Below are positions 1 to 7,468 of a DNA stretch of 10,645 nt, piece after piece. Origin of the DNA: Bacteroidota bacterium (GTDB lineage Bacteria > Bacteroidota > Ignavibacteria > SZUA-365); contig JAGTUZ010000243.1 in assembly GCA_018224415.1 (NCBI GenBank), positions 1 to 10,645 of the forward strand, in the 5' to 3' direction. The notes beneath the pieces are model-generated. The model worked only from the letters and a program-made list of their open reading frames with translations, was not told the DNA's origin and did not search any database. The stretch's first letter is position 1. Each line of letters starts with the position of its first letter. A program made the position numbers and the translations under genes.

Positions 1-1
1 G

Positions 2-931
2 CTCGAAGCGCCCGAGACGCATCTGATCAAGGCCGGCACGCCGACCATGGGCGGACTGATCGTGCTGACGTCCATCGTCGTGCCCGTACTGCTCTGGGGC
101 CAGCTCTCCAACACGTACGTGTGGCTCATCCTGCTCGCAACCATATTGCTCGGACTGGTGGGATTCATCGACGACTATCTCAAGGTCGTGCGCAGATTCC
201 CCAAAGGCCTGATCGGCGAATACAAAATCGTGGGACAGGTCATCGTCGGTCTTATCGTCGGCGCCGTGCTGTATTTCTCTCCGCAGTTCGCCGCCTACAA
301 TTCCGTGACCACCGTGCCGTTCTTCAAGAACCTCGTGCTCGACTTCTCCTTTTTCTACATCCCGATGATCATCTTCGTGATCACCGCCACATCCAACGCC
401 GTCAACCTGACCGACGGACTCGACGGACTGGCCATCGGCACGATCTCCATCGCTTTCATCGCCATCGCGGTCATCAGTTACGCGAGCGGTCGTGTCGATT
501 TCTCGAACTATCTCAACATCATCTACCTGCCCGGCAGCGGCGAGTTGACCGTGTTCACCATGGCGGTGATCGGGGCCGGGCTCGGTTTCCTCTGGTACAA
601 CGCGTATCCGGCGCAGGTCTTCATGGGCGACACCGGTTCCCTGGCGCTTGGCGGCGCGCTGGGCGTGCTCATGGTCATGATTAAAAAGGAACTGCTGCTC
701 CCGATTCTCGGCGGTATCTTCTTCGCCGAAACTGTTTCAGTGCTCATCCAGAAAGCCTACTTCAAATACACGAAGCGGAAGTACGGGCAGGGCAAGCGGG
801 TCTTCCGCATGGCGCCCATCCATCACCACTTCGAACTGCTCGGCTGGCCCGAGCCCAAGATCGTCACGCGTTTCTATATCGTGGCGATCATTCTCGCAAT
901 TCTCAGTCTGGCAACGTTCAAGGTACGCTAA
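2..931 (+). CDS. mraY: Phospho-N-acetylmuramoyl-pentapeptide-transferase MraY (5' end missing)
   Basis: MraY is an integral membrane enzyme. It transfers phospho-MurNAc-pentapeptide from UDP to undecaprenyl phosphate, making lipid I on the cytoplasmic face. The reading frame is already open at base 2 (LEAPETHLIKAGTPTMGG), and KAGTPTMGG is a family signature, so the ATG at 47 is internal. About 309 residues are visible; set against E. coli MraY (360 aa), some 55-60 N-terminal residues lie upstream. Visible motifs, numbered from base 2: catalytic-site DD in GFIDDYLKV (57-58), NLTDGLDGLA (about 135-144), FMGDTGS (207-213) and APIHHHFELLGW (271-282) with the His triplet. Several hydrophobic helices lie between them. 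The loop YLNIIYLPGSGEL after the DGLDG helix resembles Bacteroidota/Chlorobiota MraY (from memory). The gene ends in TAA two bases before murD. Identity is certain; only the start is unseen. Confidence 0.98.
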   Translation, partial: LEAPETHLIKAGTPTMGGLIVLTSIVVPVLLWGQLSNTYVWLILLATILLGLVGFIDDYLKVVRRFPKGLIGEYKIVGQVIVGLIVGAVLYFSPQFAAYNSVTTVPFFKNLVLDFSFFYIPMIIFVITATSNAVNLTDGLDGLAIGTISIAFIAIAVISYASGRVDFSNYLNIIYLPGSGELTVFTMAVIGAGLGFLWYNAYPAQVFMGDTGSLALGGALGVLMVMIKKELLLPILGGIFFAETVSVLIQKAYFKYTKRKYGQGKRVFRMAPIHHHFELLGWPEPKIVTRFYIVAIILAILSLATFKVR

Positions 932-933
932 TC

Positions 934-2316
934 ATGCAGCGCGCGTTCGACATCGCAAGTTTGAATGTCTCCGTCATCGGTGCCGCCCGCAGCGGCCTCT
1001 CGGCGGCGCGCTTGCTCCATCGCAAGGGAGTAAGTGTTTTTCTCACAGAGCTGTCCCCCGCCACCAAGTACGAAGAAGCCGCGCAGCTTCTGCGCGCGGA
1101 TGGCATCGCACACGAATTCGGGTCGCACAGCTCCCGTGTGTTTGCGGCCGACCTGATCGTGGTCAGTCCGGGCGTGCCCGGCGATGCGCCGGTTATCGTC
1201 GAGGCCGAGCGCCGGGGGATTCCCGTGATCAGCGAAATCGAGGTCGGCGCGATGTTCCTCGACGGACCGATCATTGCGGTGACAGGCACCAACGGCAAGA
1301 CCACCACCACGACGCTGATCGGAGAAATCTGCCGCGCGGCCGGACGGCAGACGCTTCTGGCCGGCAATATCGGCACGGCCTTCACCGATGCGCTGCTCGA
1401 GCACGAGGGCGAGATCGATCTCGCGGTGCTCGAGATCTCCAGCTTCCAGCTCGACACCTGCGTGACCTTCCATCCGACCACCGCGGTGATCACCACGATC
1501 ACGCCCGACCATCTCAATCGTTATCATGGCGACTTCCAGGAATACGTCGCCTCGAAGCAGCGGATATTCATGAATCAGGGAGCACAGGACCATCTCATCT
1601 TCAATTACGACGATCCTGTCGTGTCCGGGGCAATGAAGATCGCGGCGTCCGAACTCTTCCCCGTCAGTTCGATGCAGCGCCTCGCGAAGGGCGGCTGGCG
1701 GGAAAACGGGTCGCTGATGATCGACGCCGGTTACGGACGAGAGTTGGTTGCGCGTGTTGACGACTTGCAGGTGCATGGCCGGCATAATCACATGAACGTG
1801 CTGATGGCCGGACTCGCTGCGCGACTCGAGGGCATCGGCATCGACGTCATCCGCCAGTCCTGCATGGAGTTCAAGGGCGTCGAGCACCGACTCGAGTTCA
1901 TCTGCGAGGTCGACGGCGTGCGGTGGATCAACGATTCAAAGGCCACGAACGTCGACAGCGTGGTCATCGCGCTGCAGAGCTACCGTCAGCCCGTGGTATT
2001 GATCGCCGGCGGACGCGACAAGGGCGCTGCCTACGACCCACTGTTTGATCTCATCCGCGACCGTGTGCGGGCCATGGTGCTGATTGGCGAAGCCTCCGAA
2101 AAGATGGAGAGGGAGTTTGCACCGCTCACGCGCGTCACCCGCGCGCGCGACATGATGGAGGCCGTCAACATCGCGCGCATGGCTGCGCAGCCCGGCGATA
2201 TCGCCATGCTGTCACCGGCCTGTGCCAGCTTCGATATGTACGACAACTTCGAGCAGCGCGGCCTGGTCTTCAAGGATTGTGTGCACACCTTCTGCCGGGA
2301 GCCGATGGTGGCATGA
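934..2316 (+). CDS. murD: UDP-N-acetylmuramoyl-L-alanine--D-glutamate ligase MurD
   Basis: Cytoplasmic ATP-dependent ligase that adds D-Glu to UDP-MurNAc-L-Ala. It has 460 aa, a usual length for the family. The N-terminal Rossmann-like domain carries VIGAARSGLSAARLL (14-28). The ATPase domain has the P-loop GTNGKTTTTT (118-127, Lys122), EISSFQLD (167-174, metal-binding Glu167), DHLNRYHGD (192-200) and SKQRIF (207-212), whose Lys208 matches the carbamylated lysine of the family. The C-terminal domain has GVEHRLEF (315-322), the D-Glu-binding NDSKATN (333-339), LIAGGRDKG (356-364) and LSPACASFDMYDNFEQRG (426-443). The start ATG lies two bases after the mraY stop with only a weak AAGG (920-923) as Shine-Dalgarno, suggesting coupling to mraY translation. 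The stop overlaps the ftsW start (ATGA, 2313-2316). All key residues I looked for are present. Confidence 0.98.
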   Translation: MQRAFDIASLNVSVIGAARSGLSAARLLHRKGVSVFLTELSPATKYEEAAQLLRADGIAHEFGSHSSRVFAADLIVVSPGVPGDAPVIVEAERRGIPVISEIEVGAMFLDGPIIAVTGTNGKTTTTTLIGEICRAAGRQTLLAGNIGTAFTDALLEHEGEIDLAVLEISSFQLDTCVTFHPTTAVITTITPDHLNRYHGDFQEYVASKQRIFMNQGAQDHLIFNYDDPVVSGAMKIAASELFPVSSMQRLAKGGWRENGSLMIDAGYGRELVARVDDLQVHGRHNHMNVLMAGLAARLEGIGIDVIRQSCMEFKGVEHRLEFICEVDGVRWINDSKATNVDSVVIALQSYRQPVVLIAGGRDKGAAYDPLFDLIRDRVRAMVLIGEASEKMEREFAPLTRVTRARDMMEAVNIARMAAQPGDIAMLSPACASFDMYDNFEQRGLVFKDCVHTFCREPMVA

Positions 2317-3473
2317 AACAGCGCACGGGACATATCGACCTGTACGTTTTCCTGAGCGTGCTCGCGCTGATGCTGTTCAGCGTCGGGGTTGTGTACAGTG
2401 CTTCCGTGTCGATTTCCGGCGCGCGGCATGACGGCGATTACAACTTCCTTTTCCGCAACCATTCCATCCGTGTGATCCTGGGGGTGGCGGCGCTGTTTGT
2501 TGGCATGTTCGTCGATTACCACTTCTACAAAGGTATCAGCAAGATCCTGCTGCTCGCTGCCATCGCGCTGCTCGCATACACCCTTATCGGAGGCACGGTG
2601 GTCAAAGGTGCGCAGCGCTGGGTGAGTCTCGGGCCGTTGAGTTTCCAGCCGTCCGAGTTCGCCAAGTTCGCACTCGTCATCCATCTCGCGGTGCTTCTGG
2701 ATGCGAAACAGAAATACATACACGAGTTTCGCGACGGTTTCATGCCGCTGCTGGTATGGATCGTTACCGTGGTAGGGCTTGTGTTCCTGCAGCCGAACTT
2801 CAGCACGGGCACGATCATTCTCGGTTTGAGTTTCATGGTACTGTTTGTCGGACGCGTGAACCTCCGGCATCTCGTCGGCATCGGGCTCGCGGGCATTCCC
2901 GTCGTGATGGTCTATGCCGTCTCCGCTACCTACCGGTGGAACCGCATCATGGCGCATTTCACTGGCGAGGGTGGGGCCACAGGCAACTATCAGGTCGAGC
3001 AGGCCATCATCGGTCTCGGCAGCGGCGGTCTGTTTGGCGTTGGCATGGGTATGAGCAAGCAGCGCGAGCTCTTCCTGCCGGAATCCTACACCGATTTTAT
3101 TTTCGCCATCGTGGGCGAAGAATACGGCTTCATCGGCGCCGCGCTTGTGATGGTGCTGTTCGCGGTCATCATGATCCGCGGCATGAAAATCGCCAAGCGC
3201 GCAACCGACGATCTCGGTCGCTTCATGGCCGTGGGCATTACCTGCACCATCACCGTCTACGCCATCATCAACGCGATGGTGACCACCGGGCTCCTGCCGA
3301 CCACGGGACTCCCGATGCCGCTGCTCAGCTATGGAGGCACAACCATCATCTTCACGGCGTACGCGCTCGGCATCCTGATCAACATCTCGATGTATACGCG
3401 CATCCGTCCGCGAGAAATTGTCCATCACCATGAAGAGCCCGCAGGACCGCGGGTCGGAGAACTCTACCAGTGA
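2313..3473 (+). CDS. ftsW: Septal peptidoglycan glycosyltransferase FtsW (SEDS family)
   Basis: SEDS-family polytopic membrane enzyme that polymerises lipid II at the septum together with a class B PBP (FtsI), whose gene should lie upstream of this window. The product is 386 aa with about ten hydrophobic segments (the first near 9-31). Signatures: RWVSLGPLSFQPSEFAKFA (102-120), NYQVEQAIIGLGSGGLFGVG (225-244), the loop LPESYTDFIFAIVGEE (255-270) whose Asp261 sits at the position of the essential SEDS aspartate, and GLPMPLLSYGG (332-342). The start is the ATG at 2313, inside the murD stop (ATGA overlap), preceded by GGGAG (2297-2301). An upstream in-frame ATG at 2277 would add 12 residues without hydrophobic or conserved character and extend the overlap. 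QPNFSTG (160-166) replaces the common QPDxGT. RodA is the alternative, but position between murD and murG points to FtsW. Confidence 0.95.
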   Translation: MKQRTGHIDLYVFLSVLALMLFSVGVVYSASVSISGARHDGDYNFLFRNHSIRVILGVAALFVGMFVDYHFYKGISKILLLAAIALLAYTLIGGTVVKGAQRWVSLGPLSFQPSEFAKFALVIHLAVLLDAKQKYIHEFRDGFMPLLVWIVTVVGLVFLQPNFSTGTIILGLSFMVLFVGRVNLRHLVGIGLAGIPVVMVYAVSATYRWNRIMAHFTGEGGATGNYQVEQAIIGLGSGGLFGVGMGMSKQRELFLPESYTDFIFAIVGEEYGFIGAALVMVLFAVIMIRGMKIAKRATDDLGRFMAVGITCTITVYAIINAMVTTGLLPTTGLPMPLLSYGGTTIIFTAYALGILINISMYTRIRPREIVHHHEEPAGPRVGELYQ

Positions 3474-3508
3474 TCGGTTCGACACAATGCATGGCACGCG
3501 CGACGCGC

Positions 3509-3515
3509 GGGGAGG
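3509..3515 (+). promoter_or_regulatory. Shine-Dalgarno of murG
   Basis: GGGGAGG sits 7 bases before the ATG at 3523. It decides the murG start over in-frame ATGs at 3418, 3430 and 3487, which lie inside or just after ftsW and lack such a site. Immediately upstream is a tandem ACGCGCG ACGCGCG (3496-3509) that could fold into a very short CGCG stem next to the site; I attach no function to it. Confidence 0.8.
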
Positions 3516-3522
3516 CTTCGGC

Positions 3523-4653
3523 ATGAACGAAGCGCTGCGCGTCATTTTCGCCGGCGGCGGCACCGGGGGACACCTGTTCCCGGGCATCGCCGTGGCGCAG
3601 GCGCTGCACGATATCCGGCCCGGCACGGAGATCAGCTTCGTTGGTTCGCGTGGTCGCATCGAGTCACGCATCGTTCCGAAGTACGGCTATCCCTTCGACG
3701 CAGTCTGGATCGCAGGACTGCAGCGGACGTTCTCCTTCCGCACCGTGTTGCTTCCGCTCAAGTTGCTGGTGTCACTCGCGCAGTCGTGGCGAATCCTTCG
3801 CCGGCGGCGTCCCCACGTCGTGGTCGGCACCGGCGGATATGTTTCCGGACCGCTGCTCTACGTCGCGGCGCGCAGCGGACGGCGGACGCTCATCCACGAG
3901 CAGAACGAATATCCTGGCATGACCACCCGCAAGCTTGCGCCGCTGGTGGACGAAGTCCATATCACATTCCCGTCCAGCGCCCGTTTGCTCGGTGCCGCGA
4001 AGCGTCTGGTGGAGAGCGGCAATCCCGTGCGTCCAAGCCTCCAGCGTTTCGATCGCGGCGACGCCCGCGCCCATTTCGGACTGCATCCCGCCCGCACGAC
4101 GCTGCTCGTGTTCGGCGGCAGTCTCGGTGCGCGATCGATCAACCGCGCAGTGCGTCTGCTGGTGCCGCGCCTGGTGCGCGAAGACTGCCAGCTGGTCTGG
4201 CAGACCGGAACCGCCGACTACGAAGATTTGAAATCCCTCGGCGCGCTGTACCGCGAGCATGTGATCGTGCGACCGTTCATCGACGAGATGGACATGGCGT
4301 ATTCCGCTGCCGACCTTGTCCTTTGCCGGGCGGGGGCCACGACGCTTGCCGAGCTGACGGCCATGGGCCTTCCATCGCTGCTTGTGCCGTATCCGCATGC
4401 AGCAGCCAACCACCAGGAGAAGAATGCCGCTGCGCTGGCAGACGTGGGCGCGGCGGAAGTGCTTCGTGACGGCGACCTCGCCAGGCTCGAGCGTGTGCTG
4501 TTTTCCCTGCTCGACGACGTGTACGCCCTGACGCGCATGGGGGATGCCGCCGCCGCCGCAGGGCGTCCCCGCGCCGCATATGACATCGCCGAGGCCGTCA
4601 TCCGTCTCGCCGAAACAGCCAACAGCCGAACACGGAACGAGGAGTCGATATGA
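3523..4653 (+). CDS. murG: Lipid II synthase MurG (UDP-GlcNAc transferase)
   Basis: Peripheral membrane GT-B glycosyltransferase. It adds GlcNAc from UDP-GlcNAc to lipid I, giving lipid II on the inner face of the cytoplasmic membrane. With the start at 3523 the product is 376 aa, normal for the family, and the glycine loop AGGGTGGHLFPG (10-21, His17) falls at the N-terminus as expected. Further motifs are GTGGYVSGP (102-110), HEQNEYPG (125-132), the second glycine loop FGGSLGARSIN (197-207), WQTG (226-229), and the nucleotide-sugar pocket CRAGATTLAELTAMGLP (268-284, Glu277) followed by ANHQEKNA (295-302). It lies 49 bases after ftsW, where its own strong ribosome site restarts translation. 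Its stop overlaps the next start in an ATGA (4650-4653). The Ala-rich, charged C-terminal tail (about 340-376) is not conserved. Identity is certain; the start is well supported. Confidence 0.97.
   Translation: MNEALRVIFAGGGTGGHLFPGIAVAQALHDIRPGTEISFVGSRGRIESRIVPKYGYPFDAVWIAGLQRTFSFRTVLLPLKLLVSLAQSWRILRRRRPHVVVGTGGYVSGPLLYVAARSGRRTLIHEQNEYPGMTTRKLAPLVDEVHITFPSSARLLGAAKRLVESGNPVRPSLQRFDRGDARAHFGLHPARTTLLVFGGSLGARSINRAVRLLVPRLVREDCQLVWQTGTADYEDLKSLGALYREHVIVRPFIDEMDMAYSAADLVLCRAGATTLAELTAMGLPSLLVPYPHAAANHQEKNAAALADVGAAEVLRDGDLARLERVLFSLLDDVYALTRMGDAAAAAGRPRAAYDIAEAVIRLAETANSRTRNEESI
4639..4644 (+). promoter_or_regulatory. Shine-Dalgarno of the small membrane protein gene
   Basis: GAGGAG ends 5 bases before the ATG at 4650, which itself overlaps the murG stop (ATGA). 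A good ribosome site combined with an overlapping stop/start supports this as a real gene, translated in step with murG. Confidence 0.75.
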
Positions 4654-5120
4654 TCAGGCAGGACTACAGCTTCAAGCGCCGCAACGACCTGTACTACATC
4701 ACATTGCTCACCTACGTGGCCTTCGCCGTGATCTACGTCGTGATCACCGGCACGGTGACCGGCGGCAGCGTGCAATTCGGATTGAAGGATCCGGTGGTCT
4801 GGATTATCGGCGTGTTCGTCCTGCACGCGTTGGTGATGCTGCTGATCAGCGTTGTGCGCAACCGGCGCCTGCTCATCACCCCCGACGCCCTGGTGTTCGC
4901 CTCACGCTTTCGCGAGCGCCGCGTGCCCTTCACCGACATCGAGCGCATCACCTTCAAGCGCGACCGCCGCAAGTTCAACGACGGCACCTTTGCGGTGATC
5001 AAGCTGCATGTGGCCGGACGTCGTCGCGTGATGCGCATGCGGGTGGCGAATTACGAGCGCGAGAAGGAACTGTACCAGCTCTTGAAGAAGATCCAGCATG
5101 AGATGAGGAAAGAAGGATAG
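4650..5120 (+). CDS. Small membrane protein with PH-like cytoplasmic domain, function unknown
   Basis: I do not recognise this 156-residue protein as a named dcw component. Seen in the sequence: a basic N-terminus (Lys9, Arg10, Arg11), hydrophobic segment 1 (about 15-34), a short polar loop (35-47), hydrophobic segment 2 (about 48-68), then VRNRRLL and a basic domain from about 72 to 149. The positive-inside rule puts both ends in the cytoplasm. The domain pattern LLITPDALVFASRFRERRVP then FTDIERI (74-100), further beta-like strands and a charged C-terminal helix (136-154) resembles membrane-anchored bacterial PH (bPH/YdbS-like) domains. That assignment is by pattern only. The gene overlaps murG (ATGA), has a good GAGGAG site and keeps the codon style of its neighbours, so it is very probably real. 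Its position suggests a membrane-associated role near lipid II synthesis or division, but no activity can be read from it. The stop falls inside an 8-base tandem repeat. Confidence 0.88.
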   Translation: MIRQDYSFKRRNDLYYITLLTYVAFAVIYVVITGTVTGGSVQFGLKDPVVWIIGVFVLHALVMLLISVVRNRRLLITPDALVFASRFRERRVPFTDIERITFKRDRRKFNDGTFAVIKLHVAGRRRVMRMRVANYEREKELYQLLKKIQHEMRKEG

Positions 5121-5135
5121 AAGGAAAGAAGGAAA
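5112..5135 (+). repeat. Tandem octamer GAAGGAWA x3 ahead of murC
   Basis: Three adjacent 8-base units, GAAGGATA (5112-5119), GAAGGAAA (5120-5127) and GAAGGAAA (5128-5135), are preceded by a looser unit TGAGGAAA (5104-5111). The array covers the stop codon of the upstream gene (TAG 5118-5120) and ends 11 bases before the murC ATG. Each unit contains an AAGGA that could act as a Shine-Dalgarno; the last one (5129-5133) is 13 bases from the ATG, somewhat far. It may be a ribosome standby or loading tract, or simply a slippage-prone purine run. Confidence 0.8.
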
Positions 5136-5146
5136 TCGGAAAATCT

Positions 5147-6529
5147 ATGAAATTCGCGAACATCAAGCATGTGTATTTCGTCGGGATCGGCGGCATTGGA
5201 ATGAGCGGCATTGCCGAGATTCTGCTCAATCAGGGTTTCCGTGTCTCGGGTTCCGATCTGGCGCTGACCGAGGTGACGCGGCATCTGGCCGACATTGGCG
5301 CCACGGTATATGAGGGACACAACCCGGCAAATCTCATGGATGTGGACGTGCTCGTGTATTCCTCCGCCGTCGCGCTGGAGAATCCCGAAGTGGTTGCGGC
5401 CGTGGAGCGGAAGATCCCGGTGATCCGCCGCGCCGAGATGCTTGCCGAAGTGATGCGCCTGCACCACGGCATCGCGGTGGCGGGCACACACGGCAAGACC
5501 ACGACCACGTCGATGCTCGGCATGGTGCTGATCGAAGGCGGACAGGACCCCACCGTCATTGTGGGCGGCAAGCTGCACGCTTTTGGCGGAACCAATGCGC
5601 GCCTGGGCAGCGGGGAATTCATGGTTGTGGAAGCCGACGAGTTCGACCGCAGTTTCCTCAAGCTCAACCCGTCCATCGCAATCATCACGACGCTGGAAGA
5701 GGAACACCTCGACATCTACAGCAGCCTCGACGATCTGAAAAACGCCTTCGTGGAATTCGCGAACAAGGTGCCGTTCTACGGCTTTGTCACGCTGTGCCTC
5801 GACGAACCCGCGCTGCAGGAAATTCTCCCGCGCATCATGCGCAAGGTCATCACCTACGGCTTCAGTTCGCAGGCCGACATTCAGGCCGTCGACCTGGTGC
5901 AGAAGGAAAACCGTTCCTCCTTCACCGTGCTGCGTGACGGAAGCGAACTCGGCGTGATCGACCTCGGCGTACCGGGCGAGCACAACGTGGAAAACGCCCT
6001 GGCTACGGTGGCGGTCTCGCTCGAACTCGGTATTCCCTTCGAACGGATCAAGGCCGCACTCGACTCCTTCACCGGCGCGTTCCGTCGCTTCGAAGTGAAG
6101 GCCGACACGCGCGGTGTGCTGGTGATCGACGATTACGCGCATCACCCGACGGAAGTGAAGGTCACGCTGCGTGGCATCAAGGCAGGCTGGCGCCGCCGAG
6201 TGATCTGTGTGTTCCAGCCGCATACCTACACACGGACGCGGGATTTCTCCAAGGACTTCGGCCGGGCGTTCATGAACGCCGACCTGCTTATCGTCACCGA
6301 CGTATATCCCGCGCGCGAGCGTCCCATTCAGGGTGTGAGCGGCGAGATCATTGCCGATGCAGCACGGAGTTTCGGTCACAAAAACGTCGCTTACGTGGCG
6401 GACAAGAAAGACGTCCCCGCGCGCTTGCTCGAGGAAGTGCGCGAAGATGACATCGTCATCACGATGGGTGCCGGAGACATCTACCTGTACGGTGCATTGT
6501 TCATCGAAGCGTTGGAGGCAAGAGCATAA
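5147..6529 (+). CDS. murC: UDP-N-acetylmuramate--L-alanine ligase MurC
   Basis: Cytoplasmic ATP-dependent ligase that joins L-Ala to UDP-MurNAc, the first peptide-stem step. It has 460 aa, a usual length. The N-terminal nucleotide-sugar domain starts with HVYFVGIGGIGMSGIAEILL (8-27). The ATPase domain has the P-loop GTHGKTTTT (113-121), VVEADEFDRSFL (160-171) and TTLEEEHLDIY (181-191). The C-terminal domain has GEHNVENALA (277-286), GAFRRFEV (310-317), DDYAHHPTEV (328-337), FQPHTYTRT (356-364), DVYPARE (385-391) and MGAGDIY (440-446). The start at 5147 places the glycine-rich loop near the N-terminus as in homologues. The gene lies 26 bases after the small membrane protein and 3 bases before murB. 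The usual Asp of the (A)DH motif reads as Glu (EEEHLD), a conservative change. No sign of damage or transfer. Confidence 0.98.
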   Translation: MKFANIKHVYFVGIGGIGMSGIAEILLNQGFRVSGSDLALTEVTRHLADIGATVYEGHNPANLMDVDVLVYSSAVALENPEVVAAVERKIPVIRRAEMLAEVMRLHHGIAVAGTHGKTTTTSMLGMVLIEGGQDPTVIVGGKLHAFGGTNARLGSGEFMVVEADEFDRSFLKLNPSIAIITTLEEEHLDIYSSLDDLKNAFVEFANKVPFYGFVTLCLDEPALQEILPRIMRKVITYGFSSQADIQAVDLVQKENRSSFTVLRDGSELGVIDLGVPGEHNVENALATVAVSLELGIPFERIKAALDSFTGAFRRFEVKADTRGVLVIDDYAHHPTEVKVTLRGIKAGWRRRVICVFQPHTYTRTRDFSKDFGRAFMNADLLIVTDVYPARERPIQGVSGEIIADAARSFGHKNVAYVADKKDVPARLLEEVREDDIVITMGAGDIYLYGALFIEALEARA

Positions 6530-6532
6530 GGC

Positions 6533-7450
6533 ATGTTGTCGCTCGAGCACATACGGACCCTTTGCAGCGGCGAGATTCACATCGGCGAGCCCCTGGCACC
6601 GATGACGTCGTTCCGCATCGGAGGTCCGGCAGACATACTCATCGAGCCGGTGAACGGCGAGGAACTGTCCGCCCTCGTGCGGTATTTCCGTGTCATCGAC
6701 GCGTCCTTTGTGCTGCTCGGCAACGGCAGCAACATCCTCGTCAGCGACGAGGGTATCCGCGGCGTGGTGATCAACATCGAGCGGCATTTCTCCTCGCTGT
6801 CCTTCGACGACGGCGTTGTCACCGCGGGCGCCGGCGTCCGGCTGAGCAAATTCGTGGATTTCTGTGTCCGCCACCGGCTTGCCGGTGCGGAGATGCTTGC
6901 CGGCATTCCCGGCACGCTGGGCGGCGGAGTGATCATGAATGCGGGCGCCTACGGCGGAGAGATCTCCGACCACATGCTCGACGTGACCGTGCTGCGCGAC
7001 GGCATCATGCGGACGTTGAAGAAATCGGAGTCTGGATTCCGCTATCGCGGTTCCGATCTTCGCGGCGACATCGTACTTTCGGCCCGCTTCCGTTTCCCCG
7101 AGGGAGATGAAGAGGCGTTGAAGGCACGGCGGAAGGAACTGCTGCTCAAGCGCAACGCGGCGCAGCCGGTACGCTGGCCCAATGCGGGCAGCATTTTCAA
7201 GAATCCCGAAGGGCGGCATGCCGCGCGACTGATCGAGGAAAGCGGTCTGAAAGGGTACGCCGTCGGTGGTGCGCAGGTCGCCGAACAGCATGCAAACTTT
7301 ATCATCAACACGGGCGGTGCGACCGCGGCCGACGTCCTGGCCGTCATCCGCCACGTGCGCGCGACCGTGCGCGCACGCACCGACGTGACACTCGAACTGG
7401 AAATTCTCCTCCTCGGCTTTGCACCCGAGGCCATCGCCTTTCTGAACTGA
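6533..7450 (+). CDS. murB: UDP-N-acetylenolpyruvoylglucosamine reductase MurB
   Basis: Cytoplasmic FAD flavoenzyme that reduces UDP-GlcNAc-enolpyruvate to UDP-MurNAc with NADPH, the second step of the pathway and source of the MurC substrate. It has 305 aa, the length of the shorter (type II) MurB class rather than the ~340 aa E. coli type. FAD-binding region: MTSFRIGGPAD (24-34), LLGNGSNILV (61-70), VTAGAGVRLSKF (96-107), LAGIPGTLGGGVIMNAGAYG (122-141). Then FRYRGSDL (169-176) and PNAGSIFKNP (216-225), with Ser220 as the expected proton donor, and a C-terminal LELEILL (287-293) carrying the conserved Glu. The start at 6533 is 3 bases after the murC stop. GGAGG at 6514-6518 is rather far (14 bases), so translation probably relies on coupling. 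murB is not always inside dcw clusters; here it sits directly after murC. Confidence 0.97.
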   Translation: MLSLEHIRTLCSGEIHIGEPLAPMTSFRIGGPADILIEPVNGEELSALVRYFRVIDASFVLLGNGSNILVSDEGIRGVVINIERHFSSLSFDDGVVTAGAGVRLSKFVDFCVRHRLAGAEMLAGIPGTLGGGVIMNAGAYGGEISDHMLDVTVLRDGIMRTLKKSESGFRYRGSDLRGDIVLSARFRFPEGDEEALKARRKELLLKRNAAQPVRWPNAGSIFKNPEGRHAARLIEESGLKGYAVGGAQVAEQHANFIINTGGATAADVLAVIRHVRATVRARTDVTLELEILLLGFAPEAIAFLN

Positions 7451-7468
7451 GGAGCACAGGCATTTATC

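Noticed and set aside
121..684. Open frame in another frame of mraY
   Set aside because: Arg/His-rich shadow inside a clear MraY reading frame.
2277..2312. Upstream ATG adding 12 residues to FtsW
   Set aside because: No ribosome site, unconserved residues and a long overlap with murD. The ATGA at 2313 with GGGAG upstream is the better start.
3418..3522. Upstream ATGs adding up to 35 residues to MurG
   Set aside because: They lie inside or just after ftsW, would push the N-terminal glycine loop away from its usual place, and lack a Shine-Dalgarno. The ATG at 3523 has GGGGAGG.
2031..3671. Antisense open frame (about 546 codons) opposite murD-ftsW-murG
   Set aside because: Low-complexity His/Glu/Asp-rich translation typical of a shadow of membrane-protein codons.
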